46,892 nucleotides of DNA from Bacteroidia bacterium. GTDB taxonomy: Bacteria > Bacteroidota > Bacteroidia > Bacteroidales > Prolixibacteraceae. The notes beneath the pieces were generated by a model, which was not told the origin of the DNA, made no database searches, and saw only the letters and a program-made list of their open reading frames with translations. The DNA lies in contig JAPLDS010000047.1 of assembly GCA_026391295.1 (NCBI GenBank), positions 1 to 46,892 on the forward strand, in the 5' to 3' direction. Both the position numbers and the translations under genes were made by a program. Shown here one piece after another: positions 20,301 to 27,577 of the stretch. How positions within the stretch are numbered: position 1 is the first letter of the stretch; every line of letters begins with the position of its first letter.

Positions 20301-21886
20301 CTTTTAAAAGCAGGATTAAGATTTGTCCCCTTTAGCAATTTTAAAATCAACGTTGAAGGAGCAGTTATCCCATCTGTAGAAAATTCACCAACCTGAAATT
20401 TCTCGCCATTTGCAGTATATTGATAAGCTACAGCTAGCACTTCATCCGCATTTAGTGATTGAGATAATGAGATATATCCCAATTGTCTGTTTATGGTATA
20501 TTCTGTAGAATCCAGCAAGCGGGCATTTTCAATCTTTTCGTAATCACGTCCAGCCACAAAATCACGAGCAGCCAAAGGACTTAAGGTTTGCGTAATGCCC
20601 GAAATAGTTCGAATCCCTGCATAGGTAGTCTTCATCTCATTGTAAATCCCATTAATCCCATTTCCTGGATATGTATTCATTGGATAGGAGAGCCCTGGCG
20701 TATCTCCAAAAGCTGTCACGGTCTGATTTTGCTTGTTAGCACCTCGCTCACCAAGGTCCATAAGGGCTACGATGTTACGAGACTCTTGAAAACGACTGGA
20801 TTTATTGGTCACCCAAACTTCGATTTTATTGATCGTAACCGATGATTTTATAATCGGTAGATCCTTAAGTGCCTTGTCATAATTTTCATAGAAATAATGC
20901 CCCAGCAAGAAATGTCGATTCGCATCATAATCGGCAGCACTGATCTCAAACTTTGATTTTGAAGCACCTCCTTCGGTATTGATCATCTTAGTCTCACCCT
21001 TTTGCTGAGACAAAACGGTTGAAATCGATAACTTTCCAAACTGCAGATCCGTTTTAACACCAAAAAGATTTGTCCCCCCTCTAATTAAAGTTCCAGATAG
21101 CGGCATTGAGACATTTCCAGCCTCAACCTTCTTCACAATATCATCTTCATGTCCACCGAAATTTAACTTAATCTTATTTTCAAAATCGAAGGTTGCATCA
21201 GTATTGTAGTTGAACTTCATCTTCATCCGCTCCCCAATCTGACCATCCAGATTTACATTTATTTTTTCGGTAAAATCAAAAGAGGTGTATTTTTGCATAC
21301 GGACCGGGATAGATGGATTCTCAATCCGACTTGTCTTAATCCCAAGTGCCATCTCGACATATCCCTGCGGCTTAATATTCACGATGTCAGATCCAAAGAC
21401 TTTATTAAAAGCCTCTCCGCCAATCCGAAACTGAGGAATAAGTTGCGATTTCTGATCTAGTGAATGTTGTGCCATTCGCTCTCTCCAATACCGATCAATG
21501 GCGGCTCGAGAGTCGGACTTTAAGTACTCACCACGACGCATGGAAGTTGGTAATCGATAATCTAAGGATCCAATTTTTTCAGAGATTAGATAATCTCCTG
21601 AGATTGGATCATATTCAACAACTGTACGAATATTGGAAGGTTTTTTGAGATACAGAGGCGAAGAATCTTGGGCTGCTGATTTCGCAAAAGATCCTTGGTC
21701 TTTAAATGGGAATGGCAATGTTCGGGTGGAATCCCTAGAAATTGAGTCGTTACTTGCTTGATGATTAGTACTCAAAACTTCCCCTGTTGAACTGTCTTGT
21801 CTTCCACCGGCAAGAGTATTGCCAGTTACAGAGGAGATGATCAATAAAGAAAATAGGATCGCCGTATTTAAGAGTATACGCTGCAA
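14390..21886 (-). CDS. sprA: T9SS outer-membrane translocon protein SprA (Sov)
   Basis: SprA is the giant 36-strand outer-membrane barrel through which type IX secretion substrates leave the cell. The protein has 2498 residues, in the family range of about 2300-2500. An N-terminal signal peptide (ILLNTAILFSLLIISSVTG) comes first. Then come the family's early segment (PQFRIGGEAFNKVFGSDIVNIKPQGYVEMALGI and LDGQIGERMKMKFNYNT) and the motifs VYLDDFEGSKTPL and WVNELRLTNFEEKGGW. It closes with an aromatic-ended barrel strand (NSNFGVSFRFTLTQ). It starts 9 bp after ruvA, and pdxA-ruvA-sprA read as one unit. Its presence implies that proteins with T9SS C-terminal domains, such as the 1228-residue protein in this window, are secreted. 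Confidence 0.96.
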   Translation of the reverse strand: MQRILLNTAILFSLLIISSVTGNTLAGGRQDSSTGEVLSTNHQASNDSISRDSTRTLPFPFKDQGSFAKSAAQDSSPLYLKKPSNIRTVVEYDPISGDYLISEKIGSLDYRLPTSMRRGEYLKSDSRAAIDRYWRERMAQHSLDQKSQLIPQFRIGGEAFNKVFGSDIVNIKPQGYVEMALGIKTSRIENPSIPVRMQKYTSFDFTEKINVNLDGQIGERMKMKFNYNTDATFDFENKIKLNFGGHEDDIVKKVEAGNVSMPLSGTLIRGGTNLFGVKTDLQFGKLSISTVLSQQKGETKMINTEGGASKSKFEISAADYDANRHFLLGHYFYENYDKALKDLPIIKSSVTINKIEVWVTNKSSRFQESRNIVALMDLGERGANKQNQTVTAFGDTPGLSYPMNTYPGNGINGIYNEMKTTYAGIRTISGITQTLSPLAARDFVAGRDYEKIENARLLDSTEYTINRQLGYISLSQSLNADEVLAVAYQYTANGEKFQVGEFSTDGITAPSTLILKLLKGTNLNPAFKSWSLMMKNIYNINSQRLSPEEFKMDVFFRNDAAGINMSYLPDGPLKEKLLLGVMNLDHLNKQLDPYPDGVFDYLERVTINSQRGRIIFPVIEPFGSNLEKQLKGDAASISKYVFKSLYANTKTFAIQDAEKNKYKIIGSYKGASNTDISLDAINIARGSVKVLAGGRQLQEDVDFIVDYTQGKVKIINQGLLESGTPISISTESQDLFSMQQKTMIGTHLNYEFGKNFNLGGTLMYLHEQPLYQKVNYGEDPISNLMVGLNGSYNTAVPIITKLVNAIPFHKTNEESKISVEAEYARLLPGHSKVISKDGAVYLDDFEGSKTPLTLKSFVGWSMASTPQNNELFPEGNLINDLSTGYNRAQLSWYMIDPYMQRSTAPSYLLSDKKLDDHRTREVFQYEIFPNKQTPSGQPTNIPTLDLAYYPSEKGSYNFDAQPTAHSAGVESSGLLRAPETRWGGIMRKIESSDFESANVEYLEFWVMDPFAMDSINNPNPGGDLYFNLGNVSEDILRDGRKSFEHGLPIDGNGLNTDQTAWGKVSKQQSLVKAFDNAPEARINQDIGLDGINSKEEKTFFGNYVNTLGGLVNSQALDQATKDPSSDDYHYFRGTDYDQQKKDVLSRYKYYSRSEGNSPTSAQSPESYPTAATSIPDVEDINDDNTLSETEAYYQYHVKVDKNNMAIGQNYIADIKKSDVTLLSGAKSQITWYQYRIPISSPEKVYGSINDFRSIRFIRMFLKGWKKPVVMRFASLDLVRTNWRRYDQTLTEDNSATNPATQFDISAVNVEENGSRKPVNYVVPPGVTRAIDPSNPQLIQLNEQAMVLKANDLQPGDARGAYKTMQVDMRRYKNLKLDVHAESVAASSLRNNDLYLFVRIGTDFQYNYYEYEIPLSLTPARSDYNPAVLADQVAVWPDANRVYIPLDTLVELKLKRNEEMRKAGSAITLATIFEEVHAGVNGNKNLIRIKGNPDLSQVEVGMIGVRNRKGRTLGPKSVEVWVNELRLTNFEEKGGWATIGRVSGNLADLGTYSFAGRITTSGFGSIDSKMGQRTMADTHEYDLSANLELGKFFKKESGIKIPLYLGASKSVATPEFSPLDKDVKMGDALANAGSAHARDSIKLIAETYSERRSINLTNVQIDKQNQSDKPKIYDISNFTLTYAHNTYAQGDITTAQNKSINSRLLINYNYIARPKSIDPFKDVKFLKPAPLALVRDFNINFIPSQISFRSDLNRTSNTTQYRDITNPGFSLPKSYLSDFLWNKYFDFRYDLSRGLKVDFTSMNSSRIDEPLGSMDKNLTGYQARRDTIWQNILDGGRTTHYNHNWNISYTLPINKLPILDWTTSSVIYRAGYDWDVAPITKSEYVLGNSISNSNAVQLNGQADFIRLYNRIPYLKRINQKYGEFSRGRREVLAQRGQTQPLNSSSSRFKDARTILRKNIPQSIFHKLGTSNVTLRVTDEKGKVINGKMKVANENRIIFTPEVDCARAVVEVTGGKDKLSSKNFNLDEYVARFLMMLYNINISYSQNGGTGLYGYLPGSHFLGSSNYEGSNGTKLFAPGLPFIFGQQDENFGTMAAQRGWVSSDTIVNKPFMLSSNTRLNIRAKLVPLPDLKIDLIANQSYSSNSSEFLLYNSQEGWGGYNKMMNGNYSMTIISIGSAFESLGKSQAQDSKVWNQFKSNREAIAMRLDHSRVSNANFGYAPGQFDRTTNFPVGYGPTSQEVLIPSFLAAYSGMSAAQVPLTPFPSAKFMLPNWRIQYSGVVNKIPGLKEVMKTMNIMHDYKSTYSIGSYISNLDYKRENDGYSYVRDAQDNFMPQYGISTININETFNPLIDIDVTWLNNVTSRFDYRKSRNIMLSLTNNQAMELYNNEASLGLGYRFENMKMFVNTKSSQKTFNNDLNVRFDLAYGKNKTILRQLVEENDQTTAGQETFSIKFSADYNLSQVFLIRLFYDRLVNSPYISNSYRTTNSNFGVSFRFTLTQ

Positions 21887-21895
21887 CTTATTGAT

Positions 21896-22477
21896 TTAAA
21901 AACTTTTTAAGGCAATTTTAAGAAGCTGTTCGACCGTAAGATCTGGGCTCTTTGCTAAAATCTGATCCAAAGAGTTTTCAACCGTTTTTTTGTTAAACCC
22001 TAGCATTTCTAATGCACTTAAAGCCTCGTTACGCACAACCGAACCACCAATCTGGAAAAGCTTATCTGAAGCAACACCTTTGCCCACCTTATCTTTTAAG
22101 TCAATGATAACACGTTGAGCGGTCTTTGCACCAATACCTTTAATCCCTTTAAGCAAGTTGACATTGTCAGTGACAATCGCACTACTTAAATCTTCAGGCA
22201 AATACGAGGAGAGCATCATAATGGCAATGGAAGCTCCAATGCCATTCACGGAGATTAACAGTCGAAAAAAATCACGCTCTTCCTGATCTGCAAAGCCATA
22301 GAGAAGATGAGCATCCTCACGAACCACTTGATGCAAAAACAACTTGCTATTTTCGTTTCCCTTCAGACGTGAATAGGTATTGACCGAAATATGCAAAAAG
22401 TATCCAAGACCACCGGCTTCAACAACAACACCTGCTGGAGTTAAACTAGAAATGGGTCCCTTAATATATTCGTACAT
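21896..22477 (-). CDS. ruvA: Holliday junction branch migration protein RuvA
   Basis: RuvA binds four-way DNA junctions and loads the RuvB motor during recombinational repair. The 193-residue protein begins with the typical MYEYIKGPISSLTPAGVVVEAGGLGYFLHIS OB-fold. Two helix-hairpin-helix motifs follow (VNGIGASIAIMML and IKGIGAKTAQRVI), then a flexible linker and a C-terminal UBA-like domain (ALSALEMLGFNKKTVENSLDQIL) that contacts RuvB. It is read between pdxA (30 bp upstream) and sprA (9 bp downstream). Confidence 0.96.
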   Translation of the reverse strand: MYEYIKGPISSLTPAGVVVEAGGLGYFLHISVNTYSRLKGNENSKLFLHQVVREDAHLLYGFADQEERDFFRLLISVNGIGASIAIMMLSSYLPEDLSSAIVTDNVNLLKGIKGIGAKTAQRVIIDLKDKVGKGVASDKLFQIGGSVVRNEALSALEMLGFNKKTVENSLDQILAKSPDLTVEQLLKIALKSF

Positions 22478-22507
22478 AATGTTGCTTTAAAATAATCGAT
22501 TCAAGAT

Positions 22508-23569
22508 CTACTCACCACCATAACGGGCTGACTCATTATGCTTCAATGGGTTTTTCGCTAATTCAGTATATTGCCTTCTGTTTTCACAAAGATCAATCGC
22601 AAGATAAAGTGCATTACGAAATGACTCCTCTGATGCAGTATTCGCACCAGCAATATCATATGCAGTGCCATGACCAGGAGAAGTCCGAATGATTGGAAGA
22701 CCTGCCGTATAATTGACCCCTGAATCAAAAGACATAGATTTAAACGGAATCAACCCTTGATCATGATACATCGCAAGGGTCGCATCAAACTTTGCAAAGT
22801 CACCAGCTCCAAAAAATCCATCCGCAGGATATGGTCCCAAGGCAATAATACCCTCATCATTTGCCTTTTTAATGGCAGGAATAATAATCGTATCCTCTTC
22901 AGTGCCAATAATACCAGAGTCACCAGCATGTGGATTAAGACCAAGAACGGCAATACGCGGTTTGCGAATCGAGAAATCCTCAAGTAACGTTTTATGCAAA
23001 ACTCTTAAATTACTAAGAATGCTCTCAATCGTTATCGATTCCGCAACTTTACTAATTGGAATATGCCCAGTTACAACACCCACTTTCAGCACATCGCTAA
23101 CCATTAACATCAAGTAATTTTTAATATCGAAAGCTTTGGCAAAATACTCGGTATGACCAGGAAATTTGAAATTCTCAGATTGGATATTCTCCTTGTTGAT
23201 GGGAGCCGTAACGATCACATCAATATCGCCAGCCTTAAGATCGCGCACCGCAGCTTCAAGAGCAGCCAAGGCCGATTCGCCTGCCACTTTGGTCGATTTA
23301 CCCATCTCAACACGAATCTCTTCACTCACACAATTGATGATATTAGAGCGCTTTGAATTTGCCTCCTTTGCTGTGGTAATGGTGTTGAAGGTGAAGATCT
23401 CGCTATCCATGGCCTTCCGGTAATACGCAGCCACCTTAGATGAGCCATAAACAATTGGGGTACACATCTCAAGTATTCGATTATCGGCTAAAGCCTTAAT
23501 AATCACTTCGTATCCTATGCCGTTAATGTCTCCGTGGGTGATCCCCACTCTAATCTTATGTTGGTCCAT
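22508..23569 (-). CDS. pdxA: 4-hydroxythreonine-4-phosphate dehydrogenase PdxA
   Basis: PdxA oxidises 4-phosphohydroxy-L-threonine in DXP-dependent pyridoxal 5'-phosphate synthesis. Its 353 residues show the family order: IRVGITHGDINGIGYEVIIKAL at the start, TAPINKENIQ, FPGHTEYFA, VTGHIPISKV, GLNPHAGDSGIIGTEE and MYHDQGLIPFK. The histidines in GHTEY, NPHAGD and YHDQG are the metal ligands. It is probably the first gene of the pdxA-ruvA-sprA unit, with a TAnnTTTG element 54 bp upstream. Confidence 0.96.
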   Translation of the reverse strand: MDQHKIRVGITHGDINGIGYEVIIKALADNRILEMCTPIVYGSSKVAAYYRKAMDSEIFTFNTITTAKEANSKRSNIINCVSEEIRVEMGKSTKVAGESALAALEAAVRDLKAGDIDVIVTAPINKENIQSENFKFPGHTEYFAKAFDIKNYLMLMVSDVLKVGVVTGHIPISKVAESITIESILSNLRVLHKTLLEDFSIRKPRIAVLGLNPHAGDSGIIGTEEDTIIIPAIKKANDEGIIALGPYPADGFFGAGDFAKFDATLAMYHDQGLIPFKSMSFDSGVNYTAGLPIIRTSPGHGTAYDIAGANTASEESFRNALYLAIDLCENRRQYTELAKNPLKHNESARYGGE

Positions 23570-23622
23570 TCGAAGTCTATTAAAAGTTAAAAAACAACCA
23601 CTTTATGAAGTAGTTGACTTGT

Positions 23623-23630
23623 CAAATATA
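23623..23630 (-). promoter_or_regulatory. promoter -7 element for pdxA-ruvA-sprA
   Basis: The minus strand reads TATATTTG, an exact TAnnTTTG, between the pepA terminator-like hairpin and the pdxA start. No good -33 TTTG is visible. Confidence 0.45.
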
Positions 23631-23647
23631 AGGTTTTAATTTGAGAA

Positions 23648-23673
23648 TTGGGGGCGAAGAGCGAAGCCCCCAA
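23648..23673 (-). terminator. GC-rich hairpin after the leucyl aminopeptidase gene
   Basis: TTGGGGGC and GCCCCCAA form an 8-bp stem around a 10-base loop (minus-strand reading), about 70 bp after the pepA stop. The run after it is A/T-rich but not a clean T tract, so termination is likely but not certain. Confidence 0.5.
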
Positions 23674-23739
23674 ACAGCTACAGGGGTTTGAGCATTCTAA
23701 ATCGCAGGAAAACAACTTAACAATATCAACCGATATGAC

Positions 23740-25170
23740 TTACGCTAAGCGAGTTACAAGATCAATAAGTAGCCGAACACCCGCGCCCGTCCCGCCTTTA
23801 CTCCGATAATGATCAGCCGAACCTAAAAAGGCAGATCCTGCAATATCGAGATGTATCCAAGGATAAGCGATAAAATGCTCTAGAAACTTACCCGCCGTAA
23901 TGGCGCCAGCCTCCCGCCCACCTACATTCTTGAGATCGGCAATATCCGATTTTATTAAGTCGCCATATTCATCCCATAACGGAAATTCGACAATCCGCTC
24001 ATAGACTTTTTCCCCGGCATTTTTTAGCGTCTGAAAAGTTGAAGAACCAGCTGTTCCCATGGCCACAATCCCTTGCTGACCAATAGCCACAGCAGCAGCA
24101 CCGGTTAAAGTTGCCACATCAATAACCAATTCAGGATCATAATCTTTCGCATAACTCAGCGCATCGGCTAATATCATCCGACCCTCAGCATCGGTGTTTA
24201 ACACCTCCACCGTTTTGCCGCTATGCATCACCACAACATCGCCTGGAGCATAAGCATTTCCATCAGGACGGTTATCTGTTGAAGGGATGAGTGCAATCAC
24301 ATAAAGGGGCAGATTCGTTTTAGCTGCATAATAGAGTACCGAAGCCACAACGGCACCACCGGCCATATCACATTTCATGAAGTCCATCGAGTCTTTGGTT
24401 GGCTTTAAACTCAAGCCACCAGTATCGTAAACGACCCCCTTGCCCACCAAGATTATAGGCTTCTTATTTTTTGCATTCGCAGGTTTCCAAGTTAAGACAG
24501 AAAATGTTGGAGGATCAATACTCCCTTTGTTAACAGCTAATAATCCACCCATGTTAAGCTCTTTAATCTTCTCATGATGGAAAATTTCGGTCTTAAATCC
24601 GGCGAGTTTTCCCATCTGCTTAAACGAATCGGCAAGTCCAACGGCATTGAGGTGCGAAGCGGGCTCATTGACTAAATCACGGGCAAAAAAGACAGCCTCT
24701 ACGCGAGCTTCTAATTGTTTTATTTCCGTTTCAGAATCTTGAAAACCAACAAAATTAATCTGCTCGAGATGCTGCGACTTCTTTGGAGGAGCAGAAAAAT
24801 ATTTTAAAAATTGATAGCTTCCCAAAGCCAATCCTTCAGCCACCGCAAGTGCTAAAAGTTGCTCGTCGGGTAATCCGATGAAATCTATCTCTCCGATTTT
24901 CTCTTTGCGCAAAATGGAAACCAGCTCGTTTCCCAGCTTTCTTCCTTTTTCTAAAACAATACTTTCAGAAGCTGACTTATCGATTAAGATCAATAAAATC
25001 AACTCATTATATCTATTTAGAGCAACAAGATTTTGTTCCTCCAACTGAATTTTTACATAGCTCGATTCGGCCTCACTAAGCGCAATGCCTGAGAGGTTAT
25101 TTCGATCTAAAACGATATGAGCCTTTGCAAAAAATTGGCTCTCTGGACTGCGTGTAAATTTAAGCTCCAT
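23740..25170 (-). CDS. leucyl aminopeptidase (peptidase family M17)
   Basis: M17 enzymes are cytosolic hexameric di-zinc aminopeptidases that clear peptides. The 476-residue protein has the C-terminal catalytic domain with GKGVVYDTGGLSLKP, then MKCDMAGGAVV, and the family signature NTDAEGRMILADAL at about residues 322-335. The metal ligands Lys, Asp, Asp and Glu are all present. The N-terminal macro-like domain (about 1-160) is divergent, as usual. It is transcribed away from speA. Confidence 0.93.
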   Translation of the reverse strand: MELKFTRSPESQFFAKAHIVLDRNNLSGIALSEAESSYVKIQLEEQNLVALNRYNELILLILIDKSASESIVLEKGRKLGNELVSILRKEKIGEIDFIGLPDEQLLALAVAEGLALGSYQFLKYFSAPPKKSQHLEQINFVGFQDSETEIKQLEARVEAVFFARDLVNEPASHLNAVGLADSFKQMGKLAGFKTEIFHHEKIKELNMGGLLAVNKGSIDPPTFSVLTWKPANAKNKKPIILVGKGVVYDTGGLSLKPTKDSMDFMKCDMAGGAVVASVLYYAAKTNLPLYVIALIPSTDNRPDGNAYAPGDVVVMHSGKTVEVLNTDAEGRMILADALSYAKDYDPELVIDVATLTGAAAVAIGQQGIVAMGTAGSSTFQTLKNAGEKVYERIVEFPLWDEYGDLIKSDIADLKNVGGREAGAITAGKFLEHFIAYPWIHLDIAGSAFLGSADHYRSKGGTGAGVRLLIDLVTRLA

Positions 25171-25223
25171 AATGATCTAAATTCTATTTTTTTGCCCCTT
25201 GATTTAGGCACTTCATGATGGTG

Positions 25224-25231
25224 CAAAATTA
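25224..25231 (-). promoter_or_regulatory. promoter -7 element for the leucyl aminopeptidase gene
   Basis: The minus strand reads TAATTTTG, an exact TAnnTTTG, 54 bases before the start codon. No clear -33 element is seen. Confidence 0.4.
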
Positions 25232-25354
25232 CTACCTTTATCGCGAATTTTGGGCATTCCCTAAAAATGAATTAGGCATAAGCGGGATGACCATAAAATA
25301 GTTATTTTCGTTGCCGCAAGTGATTGGCATTTTGAAAAAATTAGTTCCATTTAA

Positions 25355-25370
25355 TTCGTTGAAAAACGAA
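25355..25370 (+). other. small GAAA-loop hairpin in the speA leader
   Basis: TTCGTT-GAAA-AACGAA is a perfect 6-bp stem capped by a GNRA-type tetraloop, 69 bases before the speA start codon. It could be a leader structure. The rest of the 268-bp region between the aminopeptidase gene and speA is A/T-rich, and I see no gene in it. Confidence 0.35.
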
Positions 25371-25438
25371 CTTGCTAAAATGAAAATATTAAGCGTAAAA
25401 GATTATAAATCAGGTTTTACCATACAAAGGATTACTGA

Positions 25439-27331
25439 ATGAGAAAATGGCGTGTCGAAGATTCAGCTGAGCTTTACAACATCACTGGATGGGGAATTAA
25501 TTACTTTTCGATCAATGACAAAGGACATGTTGTCGTTACACCGCGCAAAAATGGCGTGGAGGTAGACTTGAAAGAGTTAGTCGAAGAGCTACAGCTAAGA
25601 GATGTTTCGGCTCCCATGCTGATCCGTTTTCCTGATATCTTAGATAGCAGGATTGAGAAGATGGCAAGTTGCTTTAAAATTGCCTCAGAGGAGTATACCT
25701 ATAAGGCACAAAACTTTATCATCTATCCGATAAAAGTCAATCAGATGCGACCTGTCGTGGAAGAGATTGTCAGCCACGGAAAGAAATTTAATATCGGCCT
25801 AGAGGCAGGTTCAAAACCTGAGCTTCATGCCGTAATCGCGATTAACACCGATAACGATTCCCTTATCATTTGCAACGGATATAAGGATGATGACTACATC
25901 GAGCTTGCTTTGCTTGCTCAAAAGATGGGCCGCCGAATCTTCTTAGTCGTGGAAAAACTTAGCGAGCTTAAGTTGATTATTAAGATCGCAAAAGAACTTA
26001 AGATAAGACCAAATCTAGGTATTCGCATCAAACTTGCAAGCTCTGGAAGTGGCAAATGGGAAGATTCAGGTGGTGATGTGAGCAAATTTGGACTTACCTC
26101 TAGCGAGCTTCTCGAAGCGCTCGATATTTTGGAGCGTAACAAAATGAAAGACTGTCTTCATCTGGTTCATTTCCATATCGGAAGCCAGGTGAATAAGATT
26201 CGTCGTATTAAGATTGCCATCCGCGAGGCTTCACAGTTTTATGTTCAACTTCACCAACATGGGTTTAACATTAGCTTTGTTGATATCGGTGGCGGACTCG
26301 GTGTCGATTACGATGGGACCCGCTCTTCGAACAGCGAAAGCAGCGTCAACTATAGCATTCAAGAGTATGTCAACGATGTGGTTTCTACCATGGTTGACGT
26401 GAGTGATAAAAATAATCTGCCCCATCCAAATATCATCACAGAATCGGGTCGTTCGTTAACAGCGCATCATTCAGTACTTATTTTTGAAGTACTTGAAGCG
26501 ACGAGCTTGCCAATCTGGTCTGAAGAGGAGGTGATTGACGAAAACGATCATGAGCTTTTAAAAGAACTTTATTCACTTTGGAATGCGCTGAATCAGACCA
26601 GAATGCATGAGACCTGGCACGATGCACAGCAGATCCGTGAGGAGACACTCGACCGCTTTAGTCTTGGTCTTTTAGACCTTCAGACGCGAGCTAAGATTGA
26701 GCGTTTATTCTGGTCGATTGCCAAAGAGGTGCAGCAGATGACCAATGGGATGAAGCATATCTCAGAAGAGCTGATCAGTCTTCCGAAACTATTATCGGAT
26801 AAATATTTCTGTAATTTCTCGCTATTTCAGTCGCTACCCGATTCATGGGCTATCGACCAGATATTCCCGATCATCCCGATTCAGCGTCTCGATGAGAAGC
26901 CAGATCGCTCAGCAACTTTGCAAGATATCACCTGCGATTCGGATGGGAAGATCGACAATTTTATCTCCACGCGAAATCTATCGTATTACCTACCTGTGCA
27001 CTCGATAAAACCAAAGGAGCCTTATTATATTGGGGTCTTTTTGGTTGGTGCTTATCAAGAGATCTTGGGTGATCTACACAATCTTTTTGGAGACACGAAT
27101 GCGGTTCACGTTTCTGTAAATGATAAAGGTTATAGCATCGACCAGATTATTGATGGTGAGACGGTAGCGGAGGTGTTGGAGTATGTGCAATACAATCCAA
27201 AGAAGTTGGTGCGTACGGTGGAGACCTGGGTAACCTCTTCGGTTAAGTCAGGGATTATCACCACGGAAGAGGGGAAAGAGTTTCTTTCGAATTACCGTTC
27301 TGGATTATATGGCTACACCTATCTAGAGTAG
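25439..27331 (+). CDS. speA: biosynthetic arginine decarboxylase
   Basis: SpeA is the PLP enzyme that turns arginine into agmatine, the first step of polyamine synthesis in many Bacteroidota. The 630 residues match the family. It begins with WRVEDSAELYNITGWGINYFSIN. The PLP-binding lysine is Lys99 in FIIYPIKVNQ, with HFHIGSQV, VDIGGGLGVDYDGT and the ESGRSLTAHHSVL block after it. The late PLP domain is intact to GLYGYTYLE. It is monocistronic, followed 28 bp after the stop by a strong terminator. Confidence 0.97.
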   Translation: MRKWRVEDSAELYNITGWGINYFSINDKGHVVVTPRKNGVEVDLKELVEELQLRDVSAPMLIRFPDILDSRIEKMASCFKIASEEYTYKAQNFIIYPIKVNQMRPVVEEIVSHGKKFNIGLEAGSKPELHAVIAINTDNDSLIICNGYKDDDYIELALLAQKMGRRIFLVVEKLSELKLIIKIAKELKIRPNLGIRIKLASSGSGKWEDSGGDVSKFGLTSSELLEALDILERNKMKDCLHLVHFHIGSQVNKIRRIKIAIREASQFYVQLHQHGFNISFVDIGGGLGVDYDGTRSSNSESSVNYSIQEYVNDVVSTMVDVSDKNNLPHPNIITESGRSLTAHHSVLIFEVLEATSLPIWSEEEVIDENDHELLKELYSLWNALNQTRMHETWHDAQQIREETLDRFSLGLLDLQTRAKIERLFWSIAKEVQQMTNGMKHISEELISLPKLLSDKYFCNFSLFQSLPDSWAIDQIFPIIPIQRLDEKPDRSATLQDITCDSDGKIDNFISTRNLSYYLPVHSIKPKEPYYIGVFLVGAYQEILGDLHNLFGDTNAVHVSVNDKGYSIDQIIDGETVAEVLEYVQYNPKKLVRTVETWVTSSVKSGIITTEEGKEFLSNYRSGLYGYTYLE

Positions 27332-27359
27332 GACTAAAAATAATAAATGCTTTTGCAGG

Positions 27360-27407
27360 ATGCTGCAAAGTGAGAGTTTCAATTTTTCACTTTGCAGCAT
27401 TTTTTTT
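27360..27407 (+). terminator. intrinsic terminator of speA
   Basis: A perfect 14-bp stem (27360-27373 with 27387-27400, core ATGCTGCAAAGTGA) and a 13-base loop are followed by a run of seven further T residues. This is a classic strong rho-independent terminator. Confidence 0.9.
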
Positions 27408-27535
27408 GAAGATTTTTGATCTTTCCCCTCCATTTTAAAAGTCGAGATTCTAGTTCATTATCCGTTTCTATTCGGATAGAATCGACACTAATCGGAACTA
27501 TTCGATTAATTCACGACTCTCCTCGCACGCGCGAT

Positions 27536-27543
27536 TAAATTTG
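27536..27543 (+). promoter_or_regulatory. promoter -7 element before the exported-protein cassette
   Basis: TAAATTTG is an exact TAnnTTTG, 35 bases before the TTG at 27578. A nearby 6-bp inverted repeat (TATCCG...CGGATA, around 27460-27480) could be regulatory. The -33 region is not recognisable. Confidence 0.4.
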
Positions 27544-27577
27544 TGTTAATTGTCTCTTTTCAAACGAATTAAGTGCA

